Shown one piece after another: positions 9,006 to 16,154 of a DNA stretch of 64,000 nt (within the stretch, counting starts at the first letter, position 1; the number at the start of each line of letters is the position of its first letter). The stretch covers positions 3,022,143 through 3,086,142 of the forward strand of contig CP012155.1 in the NCBI GenBank assembly GCA_001602415.1, given 5' to 3'. Both the position numbers and the translations under genes were made by a program. This DNA is from Bacteroidetes bacterium UKL13-3 (GTDB taxonomy: Bacteria > Bacteroidota > Bacteroidia > UKL13-3). The notes beneath the pieces are model-generated. The model was not told the DNA's origin. It did not search any database and saw only the letters and a list, made by a program, of their open reading frames with translations.

Positions 9006-10094
9006 ATGCAAGAACTAACACTACTTGAACAAGAACTATTTGGAAACCCGTTGGGCGAATTCCTCATATGCATCGGTATTTTATTGTTCGGACTGTTACT
9101 CAAACGTTTCGGTGCTGTTTTTTTAAGTCGCCAATCGTTTCGCTTTTTCAAACAATTTTCCGGCAACAAATTTTCAGAAGAGTTTGTGGCACTCATCCGC
9201 AAACCGTTTGAACAATTGCTCACGCTTGTTATCATTTATCTGGCGTTCGACAGATTGGATTTTCCTGAGGTATGGAACTTGGTTGGTATTGAGAAAATAG
9301 GTATTCGCTGGTTGTTGTTTACTGCTTGGATGATAGCACTGTTTGTAATTGGAACAAGGATATTATTGCGAGCCACCGACTTTTTTGCTATGGTTTTGTC
9401 GCGCAGAGATGGATCTACGATTTCAGTTGAATTGGCTAACTTTTTAAAAGAGCTCATTAAAGTAATTATTGTAATCACCATGATTTTTGCGGGATTGCGG
9501 TTTATATTTCATGTGAATATCACTGCCCTTGTTGCCTCATTAGGTATTGGAGGACTGGCTGTTGCATTGGCCGCTCAAGATACATTAGCCAATTTATTGG
9601 GATCGTTTATTATTTACCTAGATAAACCATTTAAAGCAGGCGATTTAATTGAAACAAATGATATACGCGGAACGGTTGAACATGTTGGTTTCCGTACTAC
9701 CCGTATTCGTACCTTGGAAAAAAGTTTACTAACAGTTCCAAACAAAAAACTAATTGATAATGCGCTCAATAATATAACTCTAAGTGCCGCACGAAGGGTT
9801 AGGTTTTCGCTTGGACTAACCTATAACAGCAAGTCGACTCAAATACTTTCAATCATTGAAGATATCAAAAAAGAAATTGAAAACCATTCCCTAATAAGTG
9901 CGGATTATACGGTAAGATTTGATGAGTTTGACAAAAGTTCCTTAAACATATTGGTTATATACTTTGTAATGAGTAATGATTACAATTTGATGGTTCAAGT
10001 AAAAGAAGAGTTAAATATTAAGATGATGAATATTGTAGAGAAACATGGATGTGACTTTGCCTTTCCTACACAAACCGTATATGTAAAACAATGA
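9006..10094 (+). CDS. MscS-family mechanosensitive ion channel
   Basis: Inner-membrane channel that releases solutes on hypo-osmotic shock. Of 362 residues, the N-terminal half has about four hydrophobic helices. The pore-lining region LVASLGIGGLAVALAAQDTL is the Gly/Ala-rich TM3 hallmark of MscS, followed by NLLGSFIIYLDKPFKAGD and the conserved beta domain with VEHVGFRTTRIRTLE and LLTVPNK. It lies 51 nt after polA and overlaps tatD by 4 nt (ATGA), so polA-mscS-tatD may be one transcript. Family certain, individual paralogue name not assigned. Confidence 0.93.
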   Translation: MQELTLLEQELFGNPLGEFLICIGILLFGLLLKRFGAVFLSRQSFRFFKQFSGNKFSEEFVALIRKPFEQLLTLVIIYLAFDRLDFPEVWNLVGIEKIGIRWLLFTAWMIALFVIGTRILLRATDFFAMVLSRRDGSTISVELANFLKELIKVIIVITMIFAGLRFIFHVNITALVASLGIGGLAVALAAQDTLANLLGSFIIYLDKPFKAGDLIETNDIRGTVEHVGFRTTRIRTLEKSLLTVPNKKLIDNALNNITLSAARRVRFSLGLTYNSKSTQILSIIEDIKKEIENHSLISADYTVRFDEFDKSSLNILVIYFVMSNDYNLMVQVKEELNIKMMNIVEKHGCDFAFPTQTVYVKQ

Positions 10095-10858
10095 TTTTAA
10101 CCGATACCCACGCACATTTATACGCTAATGAGTTTGATGCCGACCGAAAAAATATTATGCAACGAACATTTCAAAAACATGTTACCCGCATATTCCTGCC
10201 TAATATCGATGTAAACTCCATTCAACCTATGCTTAATTTGGTGTGGGAATATCCCGAGAACTGCTTCCCAATGATGGGCCTGCATCCTTGCTCAGTTGAT
10301 CAACACGTAGAAGCACATTTGTTCCAAATTCAAAAGTGGTTTAAGAAACGAAAATTTTATGCTGTAGGCGAAATTGGATTAGATTTCTACTGGTCTGTTG
10401 AATTTAAGGAACAGCAAATAATGGCGTTTAAAAAGCAGATTCAATGGGCCATTCAACAAAATCTTCCAATCAATATTCATTCGCGCAATGCTACACCAGA
10501 GTGTATTGCTATTCTTACCGAAATGAAACATTCGTTATTACGTGGCATTTTTCATTGTTTTAGCGGCACGGCCGAAGAGGCTAAACAAATTACAGACTTA
10601 GGGTTTTACCTAGGAATAGGCGGTGTACTTACTTTTAAAAACAGTGGTTTAGATAGAGCTATTGATGATGTATCATTAGAACATTTGGTACTCGAAACAG
10701 ACGCTCCATACCTTGCTCCTGTTCCATATCGTGGCAAACGCAATGAGAGTGGATACTTGCTTGAAGTGGCACAAAAATTAGCTGAACTTAAAAACACAAC
10801 CGTTGAAAAAGTTGCGATGATAACTACAGAGAACTCGAAAAGGGTATTTGGGATTTAG
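10091..10858 (+). CDS. tatD: TatD-family metal-dependent deoxyribonuclease
   Basis: A 255-residue TIM-barrel hydrolase with the metal ligands of the family: DTHAHL near the N-terminus, GEIGLDFYW (Glu ligand), NIHSRNA (His), IFHCFSGTAEE (His) and ETDAPYLAP (Asp). TatD proteins are 3'-5' exonucleases active on single-stranded and damaged DNA. It starts within the stop codon of the MscS gene (4-nt overlap), indicating translational coupling. Nothing unusual in the sequence. Confidence 0.94.
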   Translation: MILTDTHAHLYANEFDADRKNIMQRTFQKHVTRIFLPNIDVNSIQPMLNLVWEYPENCFPMMGLHPCSVDQHVEAHLFQIQKWFKKRKFYAVGEIGLDFYWSVEFKEQQIMAFKKQIQWAIQQNLPINIHSRNATPECIAILTEMKHSLLRGIFHCFSGTAEEAKQITDLGFYLGIGGVLTFKNSGLDRAIDDVSLEHLVLETDAPYLAPVPYRGKRNESGYLLEVAQKLAELKNTTVEKVAMITTENSKRVFGI

Positions 10859-11049
10859 ATATGCCTTTTACCAAACAGTTTTCTGACAGCAACTACTATC
10901 TCTTTTGAAAAACCTATTAGTAGTAACACGGTAATTAGGCTTGCTGTAAAAGCAAGAAGCTGGTCATCGGAAACTCCTTTACGGCCATTAAAAGCAAAAG
11001 TAGAGAAGTTCATCATTGCTCCCCAAATTGATAACATAACTCTTTTCAT
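10855..11049 (-). CDS. Small predicted membrane protein
   Basis: A 64-residue frame convergent with tatD, overlapping its end by 4 nt. It has a strong hydrophobic helix (LLAFTASLITVLLLIGF) followed by a basic C-terminus (RKLFGKRH), consistent with a single-pass membrane peptide. No family recognised. Support is only the hydrophobic pattern and the plausible ATG at 11049; it could be a chance frame, or the remains of a gene adjacent to the nth pseudogene. Confidence 0.35.
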   Translation of the reverse strand: MKRVMLSIWGAMMNFSTFAFNGRKGVSDDQLLAFTASLITVLLLIGFSKEIVVAVRKLFGKRHI

Positions 11050-11131
11050 GTCTTTGGTTTATGACTTGTTACACGCAAGTTACAGAAAGGTTCAATATTA
11101 AATCATCCTGATATTTTAATACCTTTAACAT

Positions 11132-11380
11132 ATGAAAACTGATTGGACATCCGCCATAAAACCATAGCTTGCCAAATACAATGGTAAGCCTCATCCGCTT
11201 GAATATCAAAATCAATATCAATTAGTAGTTATGGTTATTCTCTAGGCTCAAGATTCGGATAGAAACATCAACAATTTGGCGCCAACTCTATTCAACGCAT
11301 TTCCCGATATGCCTTCCTTAACCAAAGCCCATGTAGATGCGCTGTTTCCCTTTATCAGTAAAGTACGCAACTTCGGTTAA
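11132..11380 (+). pseudogene. nth: Decayed endonuclease III-type DNA glycosylase (nth) remnant
   Basis: Reading from ATG at 11132 gives a sequence that resembles the N-terminal part of Bacteroidota endonuclease III-like proteins: KYNGKPHPLEYQNQYQLVV, then MVIL and AQDSDRNINNLAPTLFNAFP, then AHVDALFPFISKVRNFG. The family hallmark here would be VILSAQDSD; the serine codon is a TAG stop (11243-11245). A second in-frame TAG is at 11165-11167 and the homology ends at a TAA at 11378-11380. The helix-hairpin-helix, catalytic Lys/Asp and FeS cysteines are absent. Two nonsense codons plus truncation make it a clear pseudogene. Nothing else is seen in the 11050-11444 gap. Confidence 0.75.
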
Positions 11381-11444
11381 CTCAGCCCTAAAGTTCAACA
11401 ATAAACAGATTCGGCAAATTCCTCCACACTAAAATAGCAGTGTA

Positions 11445-11975
11445 TTAAAGCAGCTTCTCCGTTAGTTCATTCATCTTTTGCTCGCTGTATTCACCTTGCG
11501 TGTGATATACAATTTTTCCATCCGCATCCAATATGAAAAAATGAGGCTCTTTTACATCTGAAATACTTAAGTTTTTCATCAGGGTGTTCACGTCATCATC
11601 ACTCACCATAAAGTTTTGATACAGTTTTTTATCTACTTCTTTTTTCGATTGCTTTTTGGCTTCAGCCAATCCCAGTTTGGCAATTCCTTTCAGCATTCCT
11701 ACAAAACACAGGTTTGCATCATACATGTTTCCACCCATCAAGCCACCCATTCCTTGCGCAAACAAGGCTGTATATAGAGGGTTATTCCAGACACGCAACA
11801 TTTTTTCGGCTTTGGGCGACATGGCCAAACATACAACTGAACGTTTCCCTTTTACATCATTCGGAATAACAAGCGTTTTATCGGCTAAGGTTTCGCAGGT
11901 TAAGGTCGGAAAAAGTTGTTGTGCGAAACCATTCAGGCCGCAGAGTAAGATAAAAGCAAAGAGTGTTTTTTTCAT
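11445..11975 (-). CDS. Exported thioredoxin-like protein
   Basis: From the ATG at 11975 the 176-residue protein begins MKKTLFAFILLCGLNGFAQQ, a standard signal peptide cleaved after FAQ, so it is periplasmic. The mature part has LFPTLTCETLADKTLVIPNDVKGKRSVVCLAMS near the N-terminus and ends with HFFILDADGKIVYHTQG, which matches the beta strands and turn of AhpC/TSA-like or ATP10-like thioredoxin folds. It has no CxxC redox motif, so a redox enzyme role is doubtful. A hairpin terminator separates it from gcvH upstream. Fold assignment is by pattern only. Confidence 0.75.
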   Translation of the reverse strand: MKKTLFAFILLCGLNGFAQQLFPTLTCETLADKTLVIPNDVKGKRSVVCLAMSPKAEKMLRVWNNPLYTALFAQGMGGLMGGNMYDANLCFVGMLKGIAKLGLAEAKKQSKKEVDKKLYQNFMVSDDDVNTLMKNLSISDVKEPHFFILDADGKIVYHTQGEYSEQKMNELTEKLL

Positions 11976-12001
11976 TACAAAATGGGTTAGATGAGATAGC
12001 A

Positions 12002-12038
12002 CAAAAAAAGGAACCGTGTTGTGCAGTTCCTTTTTTGT
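12002..12038 (-). terminator. Rho-independent terminator downstream of gcvH
   Basis: Perfect stem AAAAAAGGAAC (12004-12014) with GTTCCTTTTTT (12026-12036) around an 11-nt loop; A/T tracts on both sides make it usable in either direction. It lies between the end of gcvH and the start of the next minus-strand gene, so it should end the gcvH transcript. Confidence 0.8.
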
Positions 12039-12055
12039 ATAAAGTATGGTTTCGC

Positions 12056-12436
12056 TTATGCGTTAATCAATGTTTTGTAATCAGCAGCGCTCATTAAACC
12101 TGCAACTTCTGCTGTATTGGTAAGTTTAATTTTCACCATCCATCCGTCACCGTACGGATCGCTGTTTACCAATTCGGGAGCACCATCCAATTTGCTGTTT
12201 AGCTCCAACACTTCACCGCTTACCGGCATAAACAAATCTGAAACGGTTTTAACTGCTTCAACCGTACCAAATACATCGTGTTGGCTAACTGTTTTACCAA
12301 CCGAATTGATGTCTACATAAACGATATCACCCAATTCATGTTGAGCAAAATCGGTAATACCTACGTAAGCTGTATCGCCTTCTACGCGAACCCACTCGTG
12401 ATCTTTGGTGTAAACCAGTGTTTCAGGAAAATTCAT
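12056..12436 (-). CDS. gcvH: Glycine cleavage system H protein
   Basis: Lipoyl-carrying protein that shuttles the aminomethyl intermediate between the P, T and L proteins of glycine cleavage. The ATG at 12436 ([15 protein letters not shown]) gives 126 residues, the usual length; the frame upstream of it is not conserved. Conserved features are [11 protein letters not shown] at the start, [14 protein letters not shown], and the lipoylation site in [15 protein letters not shown], where the lysine is present. The other gcv genes are not in the window. Confidence 0.96.
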   Translation of the reverse strand: MNFPETLVYTKDHEWVRVEGDTAYVGITDFAQHELGDIVYVDINSVGKTVSQHDVFGTVEAVKTVSDLFMPVSGEVLELNSKLDGAPELVNSDPYGDGWMVKIKLTNTAEVAGLMSAADYKTLINA

Positions 12437-12567
12437 AATCTGTTTGTGTTTTAAAAGTGGGTGCAAATTAAATTTTTTATGCGTAAAAAAAATGAATTTA
12501 TGAGCAAGCATGATATCGCTCAGGTTGGAATATAAAACAAGTGAGTATTTGCCCTTATCTTGCAGCC

Positions 12568-13275
12568 ATGGCTGGTTTGTTATATTTAGTCCCTACACCC
12601 ATTGGAAACCTTGAGGATATTACACTTAGGGCATTGCGCATACTTAAAGAAGTAGATGCTATTTTGGCTGAAGATACACGTCAATCTATCAAATTATTAA
12701 AACATTACGAAATTGAAAAAACGTTGATTCCCTATCATATGCACAATGAACACCGAGAATTGCAGCGGTTTATTACGATGCTTGAAAACGGAAAAAACCT
12801 TGCCTTGGTGAGCGATGCAGGAACTCCTGCTATTAGTGATCCGGGATTTTTATTGGTAAGGGAATGTTTGCGCAATAATATTAAAATAGAATGTTTACCG
12901 GGTGCAACTGCTTTTGTTCCGGCACTAGTCAAAAGCGGATTACCCAGCGATAGTTTTTGTTTTGAAGGATTTTTACCCGAGAAAAAAGGCCGCCAAACTA
13001 TGCTTAAAAAGCTTGCCGAAGAAGAGCGTACCATCATTCTATATGAATCACCCCATCGGTTGGTGAAATGTTTACATCAATTAAAAGATTTTTTTGGGGG
13101 CGACAGGCAGGCCTCTGTTTCCAGGGAACTCACCAAGATGTTTGAAGAAACCCAAAACGGTACCGTTGATGAGTTGATTGCACATTTTGAAGCCAAACCG
13201 GTTAAGGGAGAGATTGTGATGGTGATTGATGGAAAAAAACAAAAGAAAGGCAAAGATGCCGCTGAAAATGATTGA
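12568..13275 (+). CDS. rsmI: 16S rRNA 2'-O-ribose C1402 methyltransferase
   Basis: SAM-dependent tetrapyrrole-methylase-fold enzyme that methylates the ribose of C1402 in 16S rRNA. The ATG at 12568 yields [19 protein letters not shown], the typical RsmI N-terminus, and is preferred to the GTG at 12541. Further family motifs are [47 protein letters not shown] and YESPHRLVK. Length of 235 residues is normal. It is divergent from gcvH and its stop is 6 nt from the end of the convergent outer-membrane gene. Confidence 0.95.
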   Translation: MAGLLYLVPTPIGNLEDITLRALRILKEVDAILAEDTRQSIKLLKHYEIEKTLIPYHMHNEHRELQRFITMLENGKNLALVSDAGTPAISDPGFLLVRECLRNNIKIECLPGATAFVPALVKSGLPSDSFCFEGFLPEKKGRQTMLKKLAEEERTIILYESPHRLVKCLHQLKDFFGGDRQASVSRELTKMFEETQNGTVDELIAHFEAKPVKGEIVMVIDGKKQKKGKDAAEND

Positions 13276-13281
13276 GTTTTT

Positions 13282-13907
13282 TTAAAAACGAACCCCAACG
13301 GTAAATGTATTAACTAGATTCACAAAAGAGTTTAACCGATTATTTGGCCCCATCATAATTGAAGAATGTGCCGAGAAACCAGACTCGATACTTACATAAA
13401 GAAACGAGAATGGATTGTATTTTAAACCAATACCTGAGCTCACTCCTAAGTAGTTGATGCGATTTAAGCCATTGTAATAATATATTCCTCCTACAATACC
13501 ATTAGTGCCAATAAATGAGCCGCATTGCGATTCGTGTCGATACCAAAAATCTGTATATGTGAAAGGTGAAAAATTACCCCAATGCCAAACTCGTTCAATA
13601 CCCACCTTCACATCTGTGTGTTTATGTGCAGAATAAGAACTCCCAAAGGCTGCTAAATTATTATCTAAAAAAGCAAAAGATTCAGTCTTTTCATTGCGCT
13701 GGAAACCTAATCTCACCATGTGATTTTTTCCAAAAACTCTTTTTACTTGCATTCCGCTTGTAAGGGTTTGTTTCAGTTCTGATTGTTCAAAGTCGTATTT
13801 GTTGGAATAAACCTGCATTCCAAATTCTTACCTACCCGTTACGTTTTAACTAAACTTGAGTAAGAAAAACCTAAAAATGTGAGAAGCAAGAAAAGTGGTG
13901 TTTTCAT
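13282..13907 (-). pseudogene. Outer-membrane beta-barrel protein with signal peptide out of frame
   Basis: The body (13818 down to 13282, 178 residues) is rich in alternating aromatic/polar strands (YLGVSSGIGLKYNPFSFLYVSI) and ends in NTFTVGVRF, the C-terminal aromatic signature of outer-membrane barrels. It has no signal peptide of its own. A clear signal peptide (MKTPLFLLLTFLGFSYS) starts at ATG 13907, but its frame hits a TAA at 13839-13841 and is two bases out of phase with the body, whose own frame is closed just upstream at 13828-13830. The gene is therefore broken by an indel at the 5' end, or there is an assembly error. A repeated 17-mer lies at the break. Confidence 0.6.
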
Positions 13908-13954
13908 ATGTGCTTTTATCCAAAAGTAAAAAAATCTGTTACGTCCTAACTAAA
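13838..13954. repeat. Short direct repeat pair 100 bp apart
   Basis: The 17-mers at 13838-13854 and 13938-13954 share the frame GTTACGTnnTAACTAAA (15 of 17 positions identical) and are offset by exactly 100 bp. They bracket the signal-peptide segment of the broken outer-membrane gene, one copy sitting at the frame break. Confidence 0.6.
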
Positions 13955-13968
13955 AAATACACTTTCTC

Positions 13969-15057
13969 TTATAACAATGCGCCCAACGTTTCCATTTTAC
14001 GTTTAGTCTCTTCCCACTCCGCTTTAGGGTTCGAATCTTCGGTAATACCTGCACCAGCATACAATAACGCTGTATCTGCTCCCAATTCCATGCACCGTAA
14101 ATTCACATACAAATGTGTTTCATTGGGCTTTAGTAAGCCAATAAATCCACTGTAAAACCTACGTTCCAAATTTTCATTTTTAGAAATAAAAATAGAAGAT
14201 TCAAATTGAGGCAATCCACATACCGCAGGTGTTGGGTTTAAAGCGCCCAATAACTTGCTAAACTTTTGTTTGAGTACATCAGGTTTCGGCTTCCAACTAA
14301 TGGTGCTGCGCAGGTGTTTAATAGCTCCTGCATCAATGGTTTCTACTTCTGTTTTTCGAAAGCCAGTTAGTTTTAATTCCCGAAATGATTCTTCAATAAA
14401 AAATTCAGTCATGTTTTGCTCGTCATGTTCTTTGTCGGTCCATTCGGCTGTTGAATCTACAGCCAATGTGCCGGCTAAAGCCACCGTTTGCAAAACTCCT
14501 TTTTCTACTGTTAGCAGTTTTTCGGGAGTAGCTCCGCACCAGCTTCCCAACTCGTGCAGGTAAAAAAAGTATACGCAAGCATGCGGATAGGACTCCGTTA
14601 GTTGTGTAAAAAACTTAGCAGCATCAAAGGTTTTAGGCAAGGTAACAGCTTCACACCTCGCAGCAACAATCTTATCAAGTTTGTTTTTTTGAATGGTAGC
14701 AACACCTTGTTGAACGTAGTTTTCGTAAAAGGATTGATCGGCAAAAAAGTTATGCGCTTGTTGCTCAAACACGAACGAATGTTCTTCCATCGGTTCATCC
14801 AATGCGGAACCCATCACTAATTTTTCGTTTACATAATAGGTATCGGCATTCAGGATATAACCCAGGTTTCCGGCACTGTATGGTGAACAAATAAACTGCG
14901 GACCACCAGCAGCAAGCAATTCCACTTTGAGTAATTGTGGCTGTGTTGCGCTGTATAAAAAGTGTACCTCGCTGCTATCGGGCAAACGCACGGCTGCGAA
15001 ATTGAGCTTGTGTGCAGCGGCTTGGTTAAACCTTTGGCGAATTAAAGTTTCGTTCAT
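13969..15057 (-). CDS. menF: Isochorismate synthase
   Basis: Chorismate-utilising enzyme that converts chorismate to isochorismate, the first step towards menaquinone (the respiratory quinone expected in Bacteroidota). It has 362 residues; the C-terminal chorismate-binding domain shows LAGTLAVD, KEHDEQNMTEFFIEE, LRSTISWKPKPD, LNPTPAVCGLPQ, RRFYSGFIGL and LYAGAGITEDSNPKAEWEET, including the Mg-binding glutamates. The N-terminal part is shorter and variable as in EntC/DhbC/MenF. Its start overlaps the end of the thioesterase gene by 32 nt, so the two are one operon. EntC-type siderophore use is possible but no siderophore genes are nearby. Confidence 0.92.
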   Translation of the reverse strand: MNETLIRQRFNQAAAHKLNFAAVRLPDSSEVHFLYSATQPQLLKVELLAAGGPQFICSPYSAGNLGYILNADTYYVNEKLVMGSALDEPMEEHSFVFEQQAHNFFADQSFYENYVQQGVATIQKNKLDKIVAARCEAVTLPKTFDAAKFFTQLTESYPHACVYFFYLHELGSWCGATPEKLLTVEKGVLQTVALAGTLAVDSTAEWTDKEHDEQNMTEFFIEESFRELKLTGFRKTEVETIDAGAIKHLRSTISWKPKPDVLKQKFSKLLGALNPTPAVCGLPQFESSIFISKNENLERRFYSGFIGLLKPNETHLYVNLRCMELGADTALLYAGAGITEDSNPKAEWEETKRKMETLGALL

Positions 15058-15490
15058 CTTTTTTTAATTCAATTACAGCCATGGTTAAACGACTGATGCA
15101 ACAAAGTTTGTCGTGTTCATCGGTAATGCGAATTTCCCATACCTGAGTGGTGCGCCCCAAATGAATAGGTTTAGCTATTCCATATACATAGCCATTTCCT
15201 TCGTGAGCCGATCGAATATGGTTGGCATTAATATCCAAACCAACAGCAACAGATTTTTCTCTATCCAAACACAAATTCGCGGCAGTACTTCCAATGCTTT
15301 CGGCAAGCACGCAGTAGGCTCCGCCATTTACTATACGCAAAGGCTGCACAGTACGATGGTCGATAGGCATTTTGGCTTTGAGGTAATCATCACCAAATTC
15401 AATAACTTCAATACCAATCCACTCGCACAACGTGTTTTTGTTGCGATCATTTATTTTGTGCAAATCAATATTACCGGTAAAAATACTCAT
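15026..15490 (-). CDS. Hotdog-fold thioesterase, MenI/PaaI-like
   Basis: A 154-residue hotdog protein; the central helix region reads VNGGAYCVLAESIGSTAA followed by VGLDINANHIRSA, which matches DHNA-CoA thioesterases (MenI) and PaaI-type enzymes. The catalytic-type Glu64 is present, but the usual HGG at the start of the motif is NGG here (Asn55). Overlap with menF supports a role in menaquinone synthesis, hydrolysing 1,4-dihydroxy-2-naphthoyl-CoA. The symbol menI is not given because substrate cannot be told from sequence. Confidence 0.85.
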   Translation of the reverse strand: MSIFTGNIDLHKINDRNKNTLCEWIGIEVIEFGDDYLKAKMPIDHRTVQPLRIVNGGAYCVLAESIGSTAANLCLDREKSVAVGLDINANHIRSAHEGNGYVYGIAKPIHLGRTTQVWEIRITDEHDKLCCISRLTMAVIELKKDERNFNSPKV

Positions 15491-15831
15491 AGATAACTGT
15501 TAAGAATACAAAGAAAGCGGAATTCAGAGGAACCATAACAGATATGTGACAATTTTAACCTTATGTTATTCAAATAAAATGCTTTGTGTTCAAAATCCTT
15601 GTTGTATATTAAAAATGTATCGGCTTTTAACAATTTTGTCAATACAGGTATCTTAATTAATACAAACTTGGGTTTTTGCCTAATACTCAAAATAAGCGAG
15701 TTATCGGTCAGTGTAAAAAGCCAGTCGCACATTTAGCACATTTGGTTTTGCCCGACACACAAGCCGACCCTTCGCAAAATCAAAAGAGCAAAATTTTCCA
15801 ACCGCACCACGACAGATTAGTTTTATTATTC
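15491..15831. other. Intergenic region upstream of the defence operon
   Basis: About 340 nt without a convincing gene. The left part (to about 15720) is AT-rich and would hold the thioesterase promoter. The right part is more GC-rich and contains the structured repeat described separately. An 81-codon minus-strand frame here (15732-15487) has no family signature and is regarded as chance. Confidence 0.6.
15737..15811 (+). repeat. Left structured repeat flanking the defence island
   Basis: Starts CACATTTG (15737-15744) and ends GCACCACG (15804-15811). A stem forms between 15744-15751 (GGTTTTGC) and 15774-15781 (GCAAAATC), enclosing a loop with ACACAAGCC. The same order of blocks, with a different stem sequence but the same loop word, recurs at 27451-27516 after the last gene of the island. 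Stem sequences differ while pairing is kept, which argues for a conserved structure. Confidence 0.6.
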
Positions 15832-15854
15832 TATATTTGTCCTTTTTAGGACAA
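15832..15854 (+). promoter_or_regulatory. Promoter -7 element overlapping a palindromic operator
   Basis: TATATTTG (15832-15839) fits the Bacteroidota -7 consensus TAnnTTTG. It overlaps a perfect inverted repeat, TTGTCCT (15837-15843) and AGGACAA (15848-15854), separated by TTTT. A dimeric XRE protein bound here would block the promoter. The XRE gene starts 18 nt downstream, so autoregulation, as for restriction-modification control proteins, is the natural reading. No clear -33 element is seen. Confidence 0.65.
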
Positions 15855-15872
15855 GACCAAAACAGGTATATA

Positions 15873-16154
15873 ATGCTAGGCGAAAAATTAAAAGAATTAC
15901 GGGAGGCTAAAGGACTTGTGCAAAGACAAGTTGCTGCTGACTTGCAGGTTGACACTGCTTACATCAGCAAGATGGAGCATAACGAAAAGCCTGTGAGTAG
16001 AAAACATTTAAAAAAGTTAGCCAAACTTTATAGTGTAACTGAAAATGAGTTGTTGCCAATTTGGTTAGCCGACAAAGTTTTGCAATTAGTAGAAAATGAA
16101 AAGTATTCAATACAAGCATTAGAAATGGTTCTAAATAATGTAAAAGAGAAGTGA
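15873..16154 (+). CDS. XRE-family transcriptional regulator of the defence operon
   Basis: A 93-residue protein from ATG 15873. Residues 1-60 form a Cro/C1-type helix-turn-helix: LGEKLKELREAKGLVQRQVA then VDTAYISKMEHNEKPVS, the recognition helix, and HLKKLAKLYSVTENEL. It resembles control (C) proteins of restriction-modification systems and presumably binds the palindrome just upstream. Its stop overlaps the GTG start of the helicase gene (GTGA), so the regulator is translated together with the operon it controls. Earlier in-frame start at 15837 falls inside the operator and is rejected. Confidence 0.92.
   Translation: MLGEKLKELREAKGLVQRQVAADLQVDTAYISKMEHNEKPVSRKHLKKLAKLYSVTENELLPIWLADKVLQLVENEKYSIQALEMVLNNVKEK

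Noticed and set aside
14020..14045. GGTTCGAAT-like string resembling a tRNA T-arm
   Set aside because: It lies in the conserved coding sequence of menF and no cloverleaf partner arms are found.
15487..15732. 81-codon minus-strand frame upstream of the thioesterase
   Set aside because: No domain, no signal peptide, and it overlaps the promoter region expected for the thioesterase gene.
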